Assembly (NCBI GenBank): GCA_964355115.1 | Contig: CAYHCQ010000056.1 | Location: 1-20,777, forward strand | Direction: 5' to 3' | Length of the DNA: 20,777 nucleotides | DNA from: JANXZO01 sp964355115 | GTDB lineage: Bacteria > Bacteroidota > Bacteroidia > Bacteroidales > FEN-979 | Shown here: positions 1 through 7,441 of the stretch, piece after piece | Numbering within the stretch: position 1 is the first letter of the stretch | How the letters are laid out: each line of letters starts with the position of its first letter | The notes under the pieces: generated by a model | What the model saw: the letters and a program-made list of their open reading frames with translations, nothing else | What the model was told of the DNA's origin: nothing | The model's database searches: none | Made by a program: the position numbers and the translations under genes

Positions 1-60
1 GTCGAACCCCTGACCTTTAGACTGCCAGTCTAACGCTCTAGCCAACTGAGCTAATTCCCC
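1..60 (-). tRNA. tRNA-Ala (anticodon GGC), 3' end cut by window edge
   Basis: Read on the minus strand, the segment folds as the 5' part of a tRNA. It has acceptor strand GGGGAAT, a four-pair D arm (GCTC/GAGC), anticodon stem TTAGA/TCTAA around the loop CTGGCAG, variable loop AGGTC, T-stem strand AGGGG and the start of the T loop (TTCGA). The middle three bases of the anticodon loop are GGC, which reads alanine GCC codons. The gene starts at position 60. The second half of the T arm and the acceptor 3' strand lie outside the window, so the G3-U70 identity pair of tRNA-Ala cannot be checked. Confidence 0.93.
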
Positions 61-70
61 ATTGGAGATG

Positions 71-78
71 CAAATTTA
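71..78 (-). promoter_or_regulatory. -7 promoter box of the tRNA-Ala gene
   Basis: The minus strand reads TAAATTTG, an exact match to the Bacteroidota -7 consensus TAnnTTTG, ending 10 bases before the first base of the tRNA. Transcription would begin a few bases before the mature 5' end. No clear -33 TTTG lies 19-21 bases further upstream. The box fills most of the 33-bp gap between the tRNA and the divergent thpR. Confidence 0.55.
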
Positions 79-93
79 GAAACTTTTTTCAAT

Positions 94-651
94 ATGAAAC
101 GCCTTTTCGCAGCATTAAAAATTCATCCCGACGAATCTTTCCTCAGCTCTTTCCTTAACCTCAGGTCTTCTCTGCGTCATGAACAGATCAAGTGGGTTGA
201 GGATAAGAACATCCACATCACCTTAAAATTTTTCGGTGAAACCGATGAACGGGATATTACGAGGATCATAGAAGTACTGTCGGCGCGGGCAGCGAAAACG
301 CCAGTCTTGACTATTTCACTAAGGGGCCTGGGGCTGTTTGGAAGCGCCTATAACCCCCGGGTTGTCTGGACCGGAGCAGAGCCCCTTGCTGAACTTTCTG
401 CTCTCATGCAAGCCCTGCATGCCGATCTTGAAAAAGCCGGGTTCAGTTCCGACCGGCAGAATCTGGTTCCTCATCTAACACTTGGCAGGATAAAATCTGT
501 TAAGGACAAAATCCTTTTCCAAAAAATAATTAATCAATTTGGCGATATCTTTTCTGCAAGCGAGCCTGTGGGAGAGATCATCCTTTTTGAAAGCATTCTT
601 ACGCGCGATGGTCCTGATTATCACATAGCAGATAAATTTCCACTGCAATAA
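94..651 (+). CDS. thpR: RNA 2',3'-cyclic phosphodiesterase (2H family)
   Basis: A 185-residue cytoplasmic protein of the 2H phosphoesterase superfamily (LigT/ThpR). Family members hydrolyse RNA 2',3'-cyclic phosphates to 2'-phosphomonoesters and can join 2'-5' RNA linkages in vitro. Both signature H-x-T-x motifs are present: HITL at residues 41-44, followed by KFFG, and HLTL at 127-130, followed by GRI. The N-terminus MKRLFAAL is typical for the family, and 185 residues is the usual length. The ATG start lies 33 bp from the divergent tRNA gene. The gene is monocistronic and converges on the DUF6249-like gene across a hairpin terminator. The family assignment is secure; the physiological RNA substrate is unknown. 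Confidence 0.93.
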   Translation: MKRLFAALKIHPDESFLSSFLNLRSSLRHEQIKWVEDKNIHITLKFFGETDERDITRIIEVLSARAAKTPVLTISLRGLGLFGSAYNPRVVWTGAEPLAELSALMQALHADLEKAGFSSDRQNLVPHLTLGRIKSVKDKILFQKIINQFGDIFSASEPVGEIILFESILTRDGPDYHIADKFPLQ

Positions 652-689
652 AAAACTCCCCCGGGTCCTTGCGGCATTTCCGGGGGAGT
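651..689 (-). terminator. Intrinsic terminator of the DUF6249-like gene
   Basis: Bases 655-664 (ACTCCCCCGG) and 680-689 (CCGGGGGAGT) form a perfect 10-bp GC-rich stem around a 15-base loop that contains the small palindrome TGCCGCA. On the minus strand the stem is followed directly by a T-rich run (651-656 is an A run on the plus strand), the classic Rho-independent layout for the gene ending at 721. On the plus strand no T run follows, so it would stop thpR transcription only weakly. Confidence 0.85.
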
Positions 690-720
690 ACGATAAGCAA
701 AGGTATTCGCAAGATCGTCT

Positions 721-1053
721 TTATGACCTGCTTTTTGCCTCTATCCTGTTGGCGATGAAGTGATAGATTATCAGTCCAATACCTCCAAACAGACAGATCA
801 TCGAGAAAAACGCAGGTTCTTCATCGAGGGTAGTATACACTGCCAGGACCTTGCCCAGCAGAATTCCAACACCAATGCCGATTAATAAAAGTCCCCACTT
901 TAAATCTGTGGGTGCCTTGGTTCCGGCATCAAATATGCTGGCATCGACACCTTTTTGCACCAGTGCCAGGCGCTCCTTTCTGCGAACCAGCAGGTATACG
1001 ACTCCGTATACAAGGGCAAAGAAAGAGATCGGGATCAAAAATTCAGTTTCCAT
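721..1053 (-). CDS. Small integral membrane protein, DUF6249-like
   Basis: A 110-residue protein with about three membrane helices. The first is near residues 3-23, ending at a basic RRKER patch. The second is near 52-72 (WGLLLIGIGVGILLG) and the third near 81-101. The segment between helices one and two (ERLALVQKGVDASIF) is characteristic of the DUF6249 proteins found in Bacteroidota, often near ECF sigma genes. An ECF sigma gene does lie in this window, but about 3.2 kb away on the other side of the large secreted protein. The function is unknown. The ATG start is well placed and a strong terminator follows the stop. The family call rests on remembered motif similarity; the membrane topology is seen directly. 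Confidence 0.75.
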   Translation of the reverse strand: METEFLIPISFFALVYGVVYLLVRRKERLALVQKGVDASIFDAGTKAPTDLKWGLLLIGIGVGILLGKVLAVYTTLDEEPAFFSMICLFGGIGLIIYHFIANRIEAKSRS

Positions 1054-1136
1054 TTCCGTGATAATTTTGGTTTGTTTCCGTATTTGATCCTTTTGACGCC
1101 AAGGTACCGATGAGGTTACAGATTCATATAAAACCG

Positions 1137-4118
1137 CTATTTAACTATCAGTTTTTCAGTGTATTTACCGCTACCGCTTTGGAGTGTCACAATGTAAACG
1201 CCCTTGGCAAATTGCGACATGTCAAGCTTTTTAATGTATTCGGCCGGAAGGTTCTCCAGTCTTTCCGATAAACGGGCCTGACCCTTTAAATCCGAAATAG
1301 TAAGCAACAGCTGGGGTTCGTTTCCACGGATTGATATTGACAACTGTCCGCTGACAGGGTTCGGATACATGGATACCATGGCAGACAGGCTGTTTTCGCC
1401 AATACCGGTGCAGTCCAGAACCAGCACATTGCGGCTCGAAGGCTGACCTTCACCACAGGAATTGAGCCCCTTAACAGAAATCGGGCCCGATACTGCATCT
1501 GCGCCAAAGGTGACAGTTACAGAGTTTGTTCCTGCTCCTGCCGTGATCTCGGCTCCAGCCGGGAACGACCAGGTGTGGCTTGTTACACTTGGAATTTCCA
1601 CAATGCTGAAGAGGTATCCTGAATGATTAAGGCAAACCGTATCTTTTCCCGAAATAGCACCTGCGGCAGCAGGCAGTGCTGCCATGGTAACATTTTTCGA
1701 AACAGCAGCACCTGAGCCACACAGATTCTCAGCAAAAACACTTACTTCGCCGGCAGTATTTCCCCAGGTAACATGTACCGTATCGTCGCTTCCGCCGCCA
1801 ATAATAGTTACATCTGAAGGAAAACTCCAGTTATAGGCTTCTGCTCCCGGCGCGGGAACAACTGAAAATTCACCTGCGGCGCCTGAACATAAAGCATCTG
1901 GTCCGTGAATTGGCGGAGTGATAACCGGAATGTCATCAACCTGAACTGCCAGGGCACTGGGGATTGTCGGGCCACAACCGTTGCTTGCGGTTACAGAAAC
2001 AGTGCCTGACGCTGATCCGAATTTGATGGAAACATTCGGGGTATTTGAAGCACCGATAACCTGGGCATCGGCCGGAATCAGCCAGGAATAGCCTGTGGCG
2101 GTCGGAACGTCAACGATTGAATAAGAATTTGTCGTGTTTGCACAAACAAGCTGGCTGCCCATGATCGGTCCGGGATCGGGTGGCGGGTTGTTAACCGTTA
2201 TAGTAACATTGCCCTGGGTAACCAGCGTGGTAGCATCTGAGACTGTTACCTGATATGCAGTGGTCGCGCCCGGTGTTGCAACCGGGTTTGCGATTCCGGG
2301 ATCGGATAACCCTGCTGTTGGGCTCCACGAATAGATGAACGGTTGTGTTCCGCCTATCACCGTAACGTTCAATTGTGAACTTGCGCCAACACATATTGTT
2401 GATGGTGTGGCGGTTGCGTTGGCCAGAAATACAGATCCCGGCATAACCTTGATAGAGGCAGTACGTTTATGTACCGGAGTTCCGTTAGGACCAGCAGCTA
2501 CGAAAACAGCCTGGTAAGTGCCGCTCGGAACAACGCCGGAGATGACCAGTTCCACGGTTATGGTTGCCGGATAGGTTGTAATGGTATTCCCCTGGGGATA
2601 GTTGAAGGTGATGGTTCCCGCAGTGGGAGTGGGGGTAATGACACCAGATAAGAATACAGTATCGGTATATAATTTAACTCCAGGGATGGAAACCTGAAAC
2701 GTGGCGATATCCATCGGCGTGTAAAGCGTGTCAGCTGCATGGTCAATGGCCATGGCGAAATCGGGAAAATATGCCGATACGCTCATGAACGTTCCCTGCC
2801 GGAAATCACCCCAGCCAGCGAGACCAACTTTTCTATTGGATACGATACCGTTATAGTCACCCTGGTATCTCGGGGTTCCGCCGCCTCCGCAGGTGGGGCA
2901 ATTAATCTTCATCTTTTTATTGGAGATCTGCTGATTTGGAACGAAGGTTACGCCTCCATCGTCAGAATAGCTGGCATATATGTAGGCACTGTCGTGAGTC
3001 GGCGTATCCCTGGTATCCATCCACATTATATAAAGTCTCCCTGTCTCCTTGTCGCACCATGTGGCAGGATGCCACTGGTGATTACCCGTGGTATTGGGAT
3101 CGTCGTTTACTTTAATGGCAGAACTCCAATTGTCGCCGCCGTCGGTTGAAGAACGGCACCATACATCGGGTTTATTGCCGTTTCCTGGAGGATCGTTTGT
3201 TGCATAGACCACATAAAGTTTGCCCCGATTGGCGCCGTAGCTGTTGTCGGCCGCAATCATGGGGTAGGGGCGGGTGCGCATACCTTCCACCGAATTACGT
3301 CCGTTAACATCAGTGCCAACATATTTTGCGAATTGCTGCCCCCCGAGGTTTGTAAACGTGGCACCGCCATCATTGGATTTATAAAAAGTATAAGTAGAGG
3401 AAAAACTGTTTCCGGAGTTTGTTACCACAAATACTGAACCGCCCTGTGTGTTTCCGTTGGCCCCAACGCAAACCATCATCCCGGGCAATGCCTGGGTGCT
3501 GGGAGCAAAGGTTGACTGAAACGTGGCGCCGTTGTCGGTACTGCGGGCAAAATTCCCGGCTCCGTTGTTGGTCATGGTTGTATACACATAATTTGCATAA
3601 GGGCCGGAGGTCTGGTCGCAGGCAATCCAGTTTTTATCATTTCCCGATATTGCCTGTACCGCAGTGCCCCATGTGGCCCCGTTGGTTGTCGATTTGATGA
3701 CTTTACACCCCTGGATGGAAGAGGTTTGCCACATGTTCTCGTAGAACAGGTTCCCAAGACTGTCGTATGCCACAACAGGGTCGCCTGCCATACTGGCGCC
3801 AAAATTGGGATTGTTGATGTACCAATCCCAGCCGTTTTCGCTATGGTGCGTTGCATTGGTGTTGTAGGCAAGAAAGTACCAGGACGGCATCCGTGGATTG
3901 GCGGCCACGTTGTTTTCTGCGAAATCAGTGCCAAGGTTAAAATTGTCCCAGTTGCCGACTGTGATAACTGAGGCCGTGGGCATCGCGTCTGACCTGGGTG
4001 GGTTTTCCCTTAAGAACCTCGGGATCTGATCAAGGTTGGGATCGTCTTGATATTGGGCAAGAACCTGATTTGCCGTCAGTAACAGCAAAAAAAGACCGAA
4101 AAAAGTAAAAAGTTTCAT
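1137..4118 (-). CDS. Large secreted T9SS-sorted protein with Asp-box (BNR) and PKD-like repeats
   Basis: A 993-residue exported protein. Residues 1-21 form a signal peptide (basic start, hydrophobic core, cleavage after VLA). The N-terminal half resembles a sialidase-type beta-propeller, with Asp-box motifs near residues 142 (KSTTNGATW), 192 (RSTDNGATF), 247 (KSNDGGATF), 323 (SSTDGGDNW) and 384 (SYSDDGGVTF). A CPTC motif followed by four glycines sits at 407-414. Residues 560-645 look Ig-like, and three PKD-like repeats follow (about 651-727, 733-812, 817-900), each opening with a GP/G-K plus Cys pattern and carrying a Y/H-x-W-x-(F/I)P core. The last 80 residues form a type A T9SS sorting domain (MYPNPVSG, then GVYIVTL and a basic end), predicting export through PorU-type machinery to the surface. 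Asp boxes alone do not prove sialidase activity, and no catalytic set could be assigned. It is divergent from the ECF sigma gene. Confidence 0.88.
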   Translation of the reverse strand: MKLFTFFGLFLLLLTANQVLAQYQDDPNLDQIPRFLRENPPRSDAMPTASVITVGNWDNFNLGTDFAENNVAANPRMPSWYFLAYNTNATHHSENGWDWYINNPNFGASMAGDPVVAYDSLGNLFYENMWQTSSIQGCKVIKSTTNGATWGTAVQAISGNDKNWIACDQTSGPYANYVYTTMTNNGAGNFARSTDNGATFQSTFAPSTQALPGMMVCVGANGNTQGGSVFVVTNSGNSFSSTYTFYKSNDGGATFTNLGGQQFAKYVGTDVNGRNSVEGMRTRPYPMIAADNSYGANRGKLYVVYATNDPPGNGNKPDVWCRSSTDGGDNWSSAIKVNDDPNTTGNHQWHPATWCDKETGRLYIMWMDTRDTPTHDSAYIYASYSDDGGVTFVPNQQISNKKMKINCPTCGGGGTPRYQGDYNGIVSNRKVGLAGWGDFRQGTFMSVSAYFPDFAMAIDHAADTLYTPMDIATFQVSIPGVKLYTDTVFLSGVITPTPTAGTITFNYPQGNTITTYPATITVELVISGVVPSGTYQAVFVAAGPNGTPVHKRTASIKVMPGSVFLANATATPSTICVGASSQLNVTVIGGTQPFIYSWSPTAGLSDPGIANPVATPGATTAYQVTVSDATTLVTQGNVTITVNNPPPDPGPIMGSQLVCANTTNSYSIVDVPTATGYSWLIPADAQVIGASNTPNVSIKFGSASGTVSVTASNGCGPTIPSALAVQVDDIPVITPPIHGPDALCSGAAGEFSVVPAPGAEAYNWSFPSDVTIIGGGSDDTVHVTWGNTAGEVSVFAENLCGSGAAVSKNVTMAALPAAAGAISGKDTVCLNHSGYLFSIVEIPSVTSHTWSFPAGAEITAGAGTNSVTVTFGADAVSGPISVKGLNSCGEGQPSSRNVLVLDCTGIGENSLSAMVSMYPNPVSGQLSISIRGNEPQLLLTISDLKGQARLSERLENLPAEYIKKLDMSQFAKGVYIVTLQSGSGKYTEKLIVK

Positions 4119-4160
4119 ATGGAACCGGATTAGTGTGTTATTAATTCAGATTAATTAACA

Positions 4161-4192
4161 CAAACTTATAAAAAAACTGGACGTTTGGCAAA
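4161..4192 (-). promoter_or_regulatory. Promoter of the secreted T9SS protein
   Basis: On the minus strand TTTG (4189-4192) is followed after 20 bases by TAAGTTTG (4161-4168). This fits the Bacteroidota housekeeping promoter TTTG - about 19-21 bp - TAnnTTTG. The predicted start, near 4155, leaves a leader of roughly 35 bases before the ATG at 4118. It is the best two-box promoter in the window. Confidence 0.7.
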
Positions 4193-4222
4193 TAAATCCC
4201 ACCAAATCATTCAGAAACATGA

Positions 4223-4230
4223 TATTTTTG
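4223..4230 (+). promoter_or_regulatory. -7 promoter box of the ECF sigma gene
   Basis: TATTTTTG is an exact match to TAnnTTTG, 48 bases before the ATG at 4279. It overlaps the in-frame upstream extension of the sigma reading frame, which argues that translation begins at 4279. The nearest upstream TTTG (4184-4187) is 35 bases away, too far to act as a standard -33 box, so the promoter may be weak or need an activator. Confidence 0.45.
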
Positions 4231-4278
4231 TATATTGTATGGTGTAACCTGCATTTAATAACACCGTCTAAGCCCCAG

Positions 4279-4845
4279 ATGAAATACCAGGACGACAATC
4301 ATTATATTGAGCTTGTTCTTAATGGTGATACATCTGCATACGCTTCACTGGTTGCCAAACACAAAAATCTGGTATTCTCCATCGCTCTTAAAATTCTTAA
4401 CAATCGAGAGGATGCCGAAGAGGTTGCCCAGGATTGTTTTCTGAAGGCCTTCCAGGCATTAAAAAGCTTTGAAGGAAAATCAAAATTCTCTACCTGGCTG
4501 TACAGGATTGTTTACAATGCCGCCATTTCGAGAACCAGAAAGAAAAGGCTGGAGTTGATCCCGATGGACAATCATGTGATTCATAATTATACGGAAGATA
4601 GTGTAGCACAGGGTGTTGAAGGAATGGAGGCCGAGGAGCGGCGGGTGATGGTTGAAAAGGCCCTGGAAAGGTTGCCATCGGACGACAACCTGCTGATCAC
4701 CTTGTTTTACAAGGGAGAGAGTTCGATCGATGAAATCAGCGAAATTACCGGGCTTTCTTCTTCAAACGTGAAGGTCAGGTTGCACCGTATCAGGAAAAAA
4801 CTATATGAAGACTTGTCTGTCGTAATGAAGGAGCAGGAGGATTAG
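4279..4845 (+). CDS. RNA polymerase ECF sigma factor (sigma-70 family)
   Basis: A 188-residue sigma factor from the ATG at 4279. An in-frame ATG at 4219 would add 20 residues, but these do not resemble the family and would overlap the promoter box. Region 2 spans about residues 5-85, with the typical NREDAEEVAQDCFLKAF helix and the FSTWLYRIVYNAA segment that recognises -10 DNA. Region 4 spans about 130-180, with LPSDDNLLITLFYKGE and the helix-turn-helix ISEITGLSSSNVKVRLHRIRKKL (shown in the sequence as a continuous stretch ending KKLYEDL). There is no region 1 or 3, as expected for ECF factors. The gene after it encodes a small membrane protein, the usual site of an anti-sigma partner. The target genes are unknown; the divergent secreted protein is a candidate by position only. 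Confidence 0.92.
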   Translation: MKYQDDNHYIELVLNGDTSAYASLVAKHKNLVFSIALKILNNREDAEEVAQDCFLKAFQALKSFEGKSKFSTWLYRIVYNAAISRTRKKRLELIPMDNHVIHNYTEDSVAQGVEGMEAEERRVMVEKALERLPSDDNLLITLFYKGESSIDEISEITGLSSSNVKVRLHRIRKKLYEDLSVVMKEQED

Positions 4846-4859
4846 CAGGTTAAATTTTT

Positions 4860-4867
4860 TATTTTTG
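4860..4867 (+). promoter_or_regulatory. Internal -7 box just before the small membrane protein
   Basis: TATTTTTG, the same eight bases as before the sigma gene, ends only four bases (CACC) before the ATG at 4872. If active, the transcript would begin at or within a few bases of the start codon and be essentially leaderless. No -33 TTTG is visible at standard spacing. Confidence 0.45.
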
Positions 4868-4871
4868 CACC

Positions 4872-5300
4872 ATGGAAAAGGATGAATTTTTAGATGACAG
4901 ATTTATTCGTGAACTGATAAGGAACAGTCCGCTTGATAGTCCCTCTGAGGATTTTATCGGCAGGGTAATGGCAGGAATTCCTGCACAACCCGCAGCCGAA
5001 CCTGTATCAAAACCTTTTTTCCTTCACCTGAAATCCGCCCTGCCTTACATTGGCCTGGCTGCTATGGTTTTGGTGTTTGTATTCTCTTCTGATATTCCTT
5101 TTGGAAAATTCATACCCGGCAACGATTATTTTTCCAGGTATTTTCTTCCCTTCCTTAATTCACTTTCCGGAGGATTCAAATCTCTGTTTTCATCCCGGTT
5201 TGTAACTTTTGCAATGGGAATTACGCTAAGCGCCGGCTTCCTTGTGCTTGTTGAACATCTTTTCAGCCGGCGTGGTTCAATAAACCACCCTGTCGTTTAA
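4872..5300 (+). CDS. Small two-helix membrane protein, possible anti-sigma factor
   Basis: A 142-residue protein. Residues 1-50 are soluble and acidic at the start, with a PLDSPSEDFIGRVMAGI segment resembling the short cytoplasmic leader seen in many Bacteroidota membrane proteins encoded after ECF sigma genes. Two membrane helices follow, near 55-72 (YIGLAAMVLVFVF) and 110-128 (FVTFAMGITLSAGFLVLV), separated by about 38 residues. The zinc-binding H-x3-C-x2-C motif of classical anti-sigma domains is absent. It lies 26 bp after the sigma gene on the same strand, so the anti-sigma role is inferred from position and topology alone. The stop is 16 bp from the convergent lutB stop, with no hairpin between. 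Confidence 0.7.
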   Translation: MEKDEFLDDRFIRELIRNSPLDSPSEDFIGRVMAGIPAQPAAEPVSKPFFLHLKSALPYIGLAAMVLVFVFSSDIPFGKFIPGNDYFSRYFLPFLNSLSGGFKSLFSSRFVTFAMGITLSAGFLVLVEHLFSRRGSINHPVV

Positions 5301-5316
5301 TTGATCACTGATTTAC

Positions 5317-6693
5317 TTAAAGTGGCCGTTCTTTCCAGAGTTCCTTGAAGCTTTTGGGGGCAATTTTCGGAAGGGTGCGACGGGGGCCCCACATTTTTCG
5401 ACCGAACCGGTGAATCATCCTGTTTTTCATCCCTGGCTTGGGCTTGTCTATCATCCAGCGATGAAGCATAACCATTTTCCAGGCCTTTACAATCAGCCGC
5501 CAGCTGTATGAAACATATTTTTTGCTAACCGCTTCGTGCCGGTTGTGCAGGAGTAATTCATGGAGGGGAATCTTTATCGGGCATACCTCTGTGCACTTAC
5601 CACACAGGGAGGAGGCAAAGCTCAGGTGGTTATATTCTTTAAGGCCAAGGTAATGGGGTGAAATTACCGATCCGATGGGGCCGGAATAGGTTGCTTTATA
5701 TGTATACCCGCCTACCGCCCGGTATATCGGACAACCGTTCAGGCAGGCTCCGCACCGGATACAGGAAAGCGCCTTGCGCTGCTCCCTGAACTTCAGTAAT
5801 TCTGTTCGGCGGTTGTCGAGCAATATCACATACATCTCTTCTGGTCCGTCGGGTTCAAATTCGGTACGGGGGCCAAAGAGCAGGTTGTTATATACAGTAA
5901 GGTGCTGCCCCGTTCCATGCTGGGCGAGAAGTGGAAGAAAAAGATCGAGATCTTCGATGGAGGGAAGCAGTTTCTCAATTCCAACAATTGCTATATGAAT
6001 CTTTGGAAATGCCATGCAGAGTAAACCATTGCCTTCATTTTCGACAAGCACAACCGCACCCACATCAGCAAGCAGAAAGTTTCCTCCGGTAATTCCCACG
6101 TCAGCACGGATGAATTCCCCCCGAAGTTTTTCCCTTACAAACCGGGTAATGTCTTCCGGTGCACTGTCGGCAGGCATGTTAAATTTTTCATGAAAGAGTT
6201 TTGCTACATCTTCCTTCGATTTATGCATTGCGGGGGTGAGAATATGATAAGGCTTTTCCCCGGCGAGCTGAACTATGTATTCCCCAAGGTCGGTTTCAAA
6301 AACCTCACGCTTGTTTTTCTCCAGCACCTCATTAAGCTCGATCTCCTCGGTAACCATTGTCTTCTGCTTGACAATGACCTGGGCTTTTGCTCTCTTTATA
6401 ATATTGAGCACCTCCCTTTGTGCATCGTGCTCATTAGGAGCCCAGATAACTTTTCCCCCCCGCTTGCTGAAGTTATTTTCAAACTCTACAAGATATTTAT
6501 CAAGGTTGTTGATGACCTTATGCTTTATGTTTGCAGCCCTGCGCTTTGCCAGCTCCAGGTTCTGATACTGACTTTTTCCCCGTTCTACCGCCTCATCGTA
6601 CTTACCAATATTATGATCCAGCCTTTTCCGGTGTTCTGCGTCGAACGACTTCTTCTCGGATTCCTGAATGAATTTCTGGTAGTTATTGTTCAT
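5317..6693 (-). CDS. lutB: LutB-like iron-sulfur protein (LUD domain + ferredoxin domain)
   Basis: A 458-residue cytoplasmic protein of the LutB/YkgF family. LutB is the iron-sulfur subunit of the LutABC L-lactate oxidation complex. Residues about 60-300 form the LUD domain, including the core GITGGNFLLADVGAVVLVEN (199-218) and GTGQHLTVYNNLLFGPR (260-276). The ferredoxin-like part carries C311, C314, C317 and C321 (CIRCGACLNGCP) and C364, C367 and C371 (CGKCTEVCPIKIP), ligands for two [4Fe-4S] clusters. Length and C-terminal basic tail suit the family. No lutA or lutC gene is in the window, so the partners are elsewhere or the protein works alone. It follows rpiB by 11 bp and is probably co-transcribed with it. 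Confidence 0.88.
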   Translation of the reverse strand: MNNNYQKFIQESEKKSFDAEHRKRLDHNIGKYDEAVERGKSQYQNLELAKRRAANIKHKVINNLDKYLVEFENNFSKRGGKVIWAPNEHDAQREVLNIIKRAKAQVIVKQKTMVTEEIELNEVLEKNKREVFETDLGEYIVQLAGEKPYHILTPAMHKSKEDVAKLFHEKFNMPADSAPEDITRFVREKLRGEFIRADVGITGGNFLLADVGAVVLVENEGNGLLCMAFPKIHIAIVGIEKLLPSIEDLDLFLPLLAQHGTGQHLTVYNNLLFGPRTEFEPDGPEEMYVILLDNRRTELLKFREQRKALSCIRCGACLNGCPIYRAVGGYTYKATYSGPIGSVISPHYLGLKEYNHLSFASSLCGKCTEVCPIKIPLHELLLHNRHEAVSKKYVSYSWRLIVKAWKMVMLHRWMIDKPKPGMKNRMIHRFGRKMWGPRRTLPKIAPKSFKELWKERPL

Positions 6694-6704
6694 CGCGCCC
6701 CGGA

Positions 6705-7154
6705 TTACAAGGTTTTTGAGATTTTATCAACTCTTTTCTGGTGCCGCCCTCCTTCAAACCCGGTAGTCAGAAAAGCTGTGGCAAATTCGACAGCCTCCTG
6801 TTGTGATATAAACCGGGCCGGCAGAACCATAATGTTTGCATCATTGTGTTGTCTGGCCAATTCGGCCAACTCCTTCTTCCAGCAGATGGCGGCCCTCACG
6901 TTCCTGTATTTGTTGGCCACAATGGCAACTCCGTTCCCGCTTCCGCACAAAAGAATACCAAAATGAAACTCACCCGAATCGACGGCTTTTGCCAAAGGAT
7001 GGGCGGTGTCTGGGTAATCCATACTCGCATCGGTGTGGGCGCCGAAATCGGTGAACTGATATCCAAGATTTCCAAGGTGTTCGATCAAACCGGCTTTCAT
7101 AAATACCCCGGCATGATCTGATCCAATGGCAATTATCCCGAAATTTCCATCCAT
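6705..7154 (-). CDS. rpiB: Ribose-5-phosphate isomerase B
   Basis: A 149-residue protein of the RpiB/LacAB family, which interconverts ribose 5-phosphate and ribulose 5-phosphate in the pentose phosphate pathway. Signature parts are all present: IAIGSDHAG with D13-H14 at the N-terminus, DYPDTAH (46-52), the active-site ILLCGSGNGV with C70 acting as catalytic base, the HNDANIMVLPAR block (103-114), and the C-terminal phosphate-binding GGRHQKRVDKI. Length is standard. It starts at an ATG at 7154, has a promoter-like box close upstream, and leads a two-gene unit with lutB. Related isomerases (allose 6-phosphate) share the fold, but the motifs fit RpiB. Confidence 0.94.
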   Translation of the reverse strand: MDGNFGIIAIGSDHAGVFMKAGLIEHLGNLGYQFTDFGAHTDASMDYPDTAHPLAKAVDSGEFHFGILLCGSGNGVAIVANKYRNVRAAICWKKELAELARQHNDANIMVLPARFISQQEAVEFATAFLTTGFEGGRHQKRVDKISKTL

Positions 7155-7171
7155 TGTTAATTACTTTTTTA

Positions 7172-7179
7172 CAAATGTA
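7172..7179 (-). promoter_or_regulatory. -7 promoter box of rpiB-lutB
   Basis: The minus strand reads TACATTTG, an exact TAnnTTTG match, with its G 17 bases before the rpiB ATG. A TTTG word (7203-7206, minus strand) lies 23 bases upstream, slightly longer than the usual -33/-7 spacing. The predicted leader is about ten bases. Confidence 0.55.
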
Positions 7180-7281
7180 AACATAAAGGAATCATTATGA
7201 AGCAAAAAGAAAATTGCGGTTTTAATACCGTGCTCTAAATCAAATTTTTAAATTTTTCACATACTATTGTTGACAAGTGCT

Positions 7282-7289
7282 TAATTTTG
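7282..7289 (+). promoter_or_regulatory. Candidate plus-strand -7 box upstream of nadA
   Basis: TAATTTTG matches TAnnTTTG exactly. Transcription from it would start near 7296, produce the stem-loop at 7315-7356, and reach nadA after a leader of roughly 340 bases. No -33 TTTG occurs at the usual spacing, and in such AT-rich DNA the match could be chance. Confidence 0.35.
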
Positions 7290-7314
7290 TTGCAAACTTT
7301 TTATAAAATCACCC

Positions 7315-7356
7315 ATTCGTTCTGAATTATGGAGATGCTTGTCGGTCAGAATGAAT
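7315..7356 (+). ncRNA. Candidate structured leader or small RNA stem-loop
   Basis: Bases 7315-7325 (ATTCGTTCTGA) pair with 7346-7356 (TCAGAATGAAT) over 11 positions, with one G-U wobble when transcribed from the plus strand, around a 20-base loop. It sits about 20 bases after the predicted transcription start. It matches no RNA family I recognise, and no T run follows, so it is not a simple terminator. It could be part of the nadA leader or of an independent small RNA. Confidence 0.3.
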
Positions 7357-7441
7357 TTGTGACTGTTTATCATTATAAACTAACATTTTAATGGTCTGAT
7401 ATTTTAACCTTTTTATAAACATCCGATGTTATCAACACCTC

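Noticed and set aside
2739..3149. 136-codon plus-strand open frame inside the secreted protein gene
   Set aside because: It is antisense to the Asp-box region of a well supported gene and shows no signal peptide, motif or promoter of its own.
1137..4118. Naming the large secreted protein a sialidase
   Set aside because: Asp boxes occur in many propellers. I could not identify the arginine triad, the acid/base Asp or the Tyr-Glu pair, so only a structural description is given.
4219..4278. Earlier ATG start for the ECF sigma factor
   Set aside because: The added residues are unlike the family, and the stretch contains the predicted promoter box.
6190..6966. 258-codon plus-strand open frame opposite lutB and rpiB
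   Set aside because: It is antisense to two clearly recognised genes, has no family motif, and its composition follows the opposite strand.
7329..7391. 20-codon leader peptide gene upstream of nadA
   Set aside because: It has no ribosome-binding site, biased composition or run of regulatory codons; a frame of this length is expected by chance. It is mentioned only within the leader finding.
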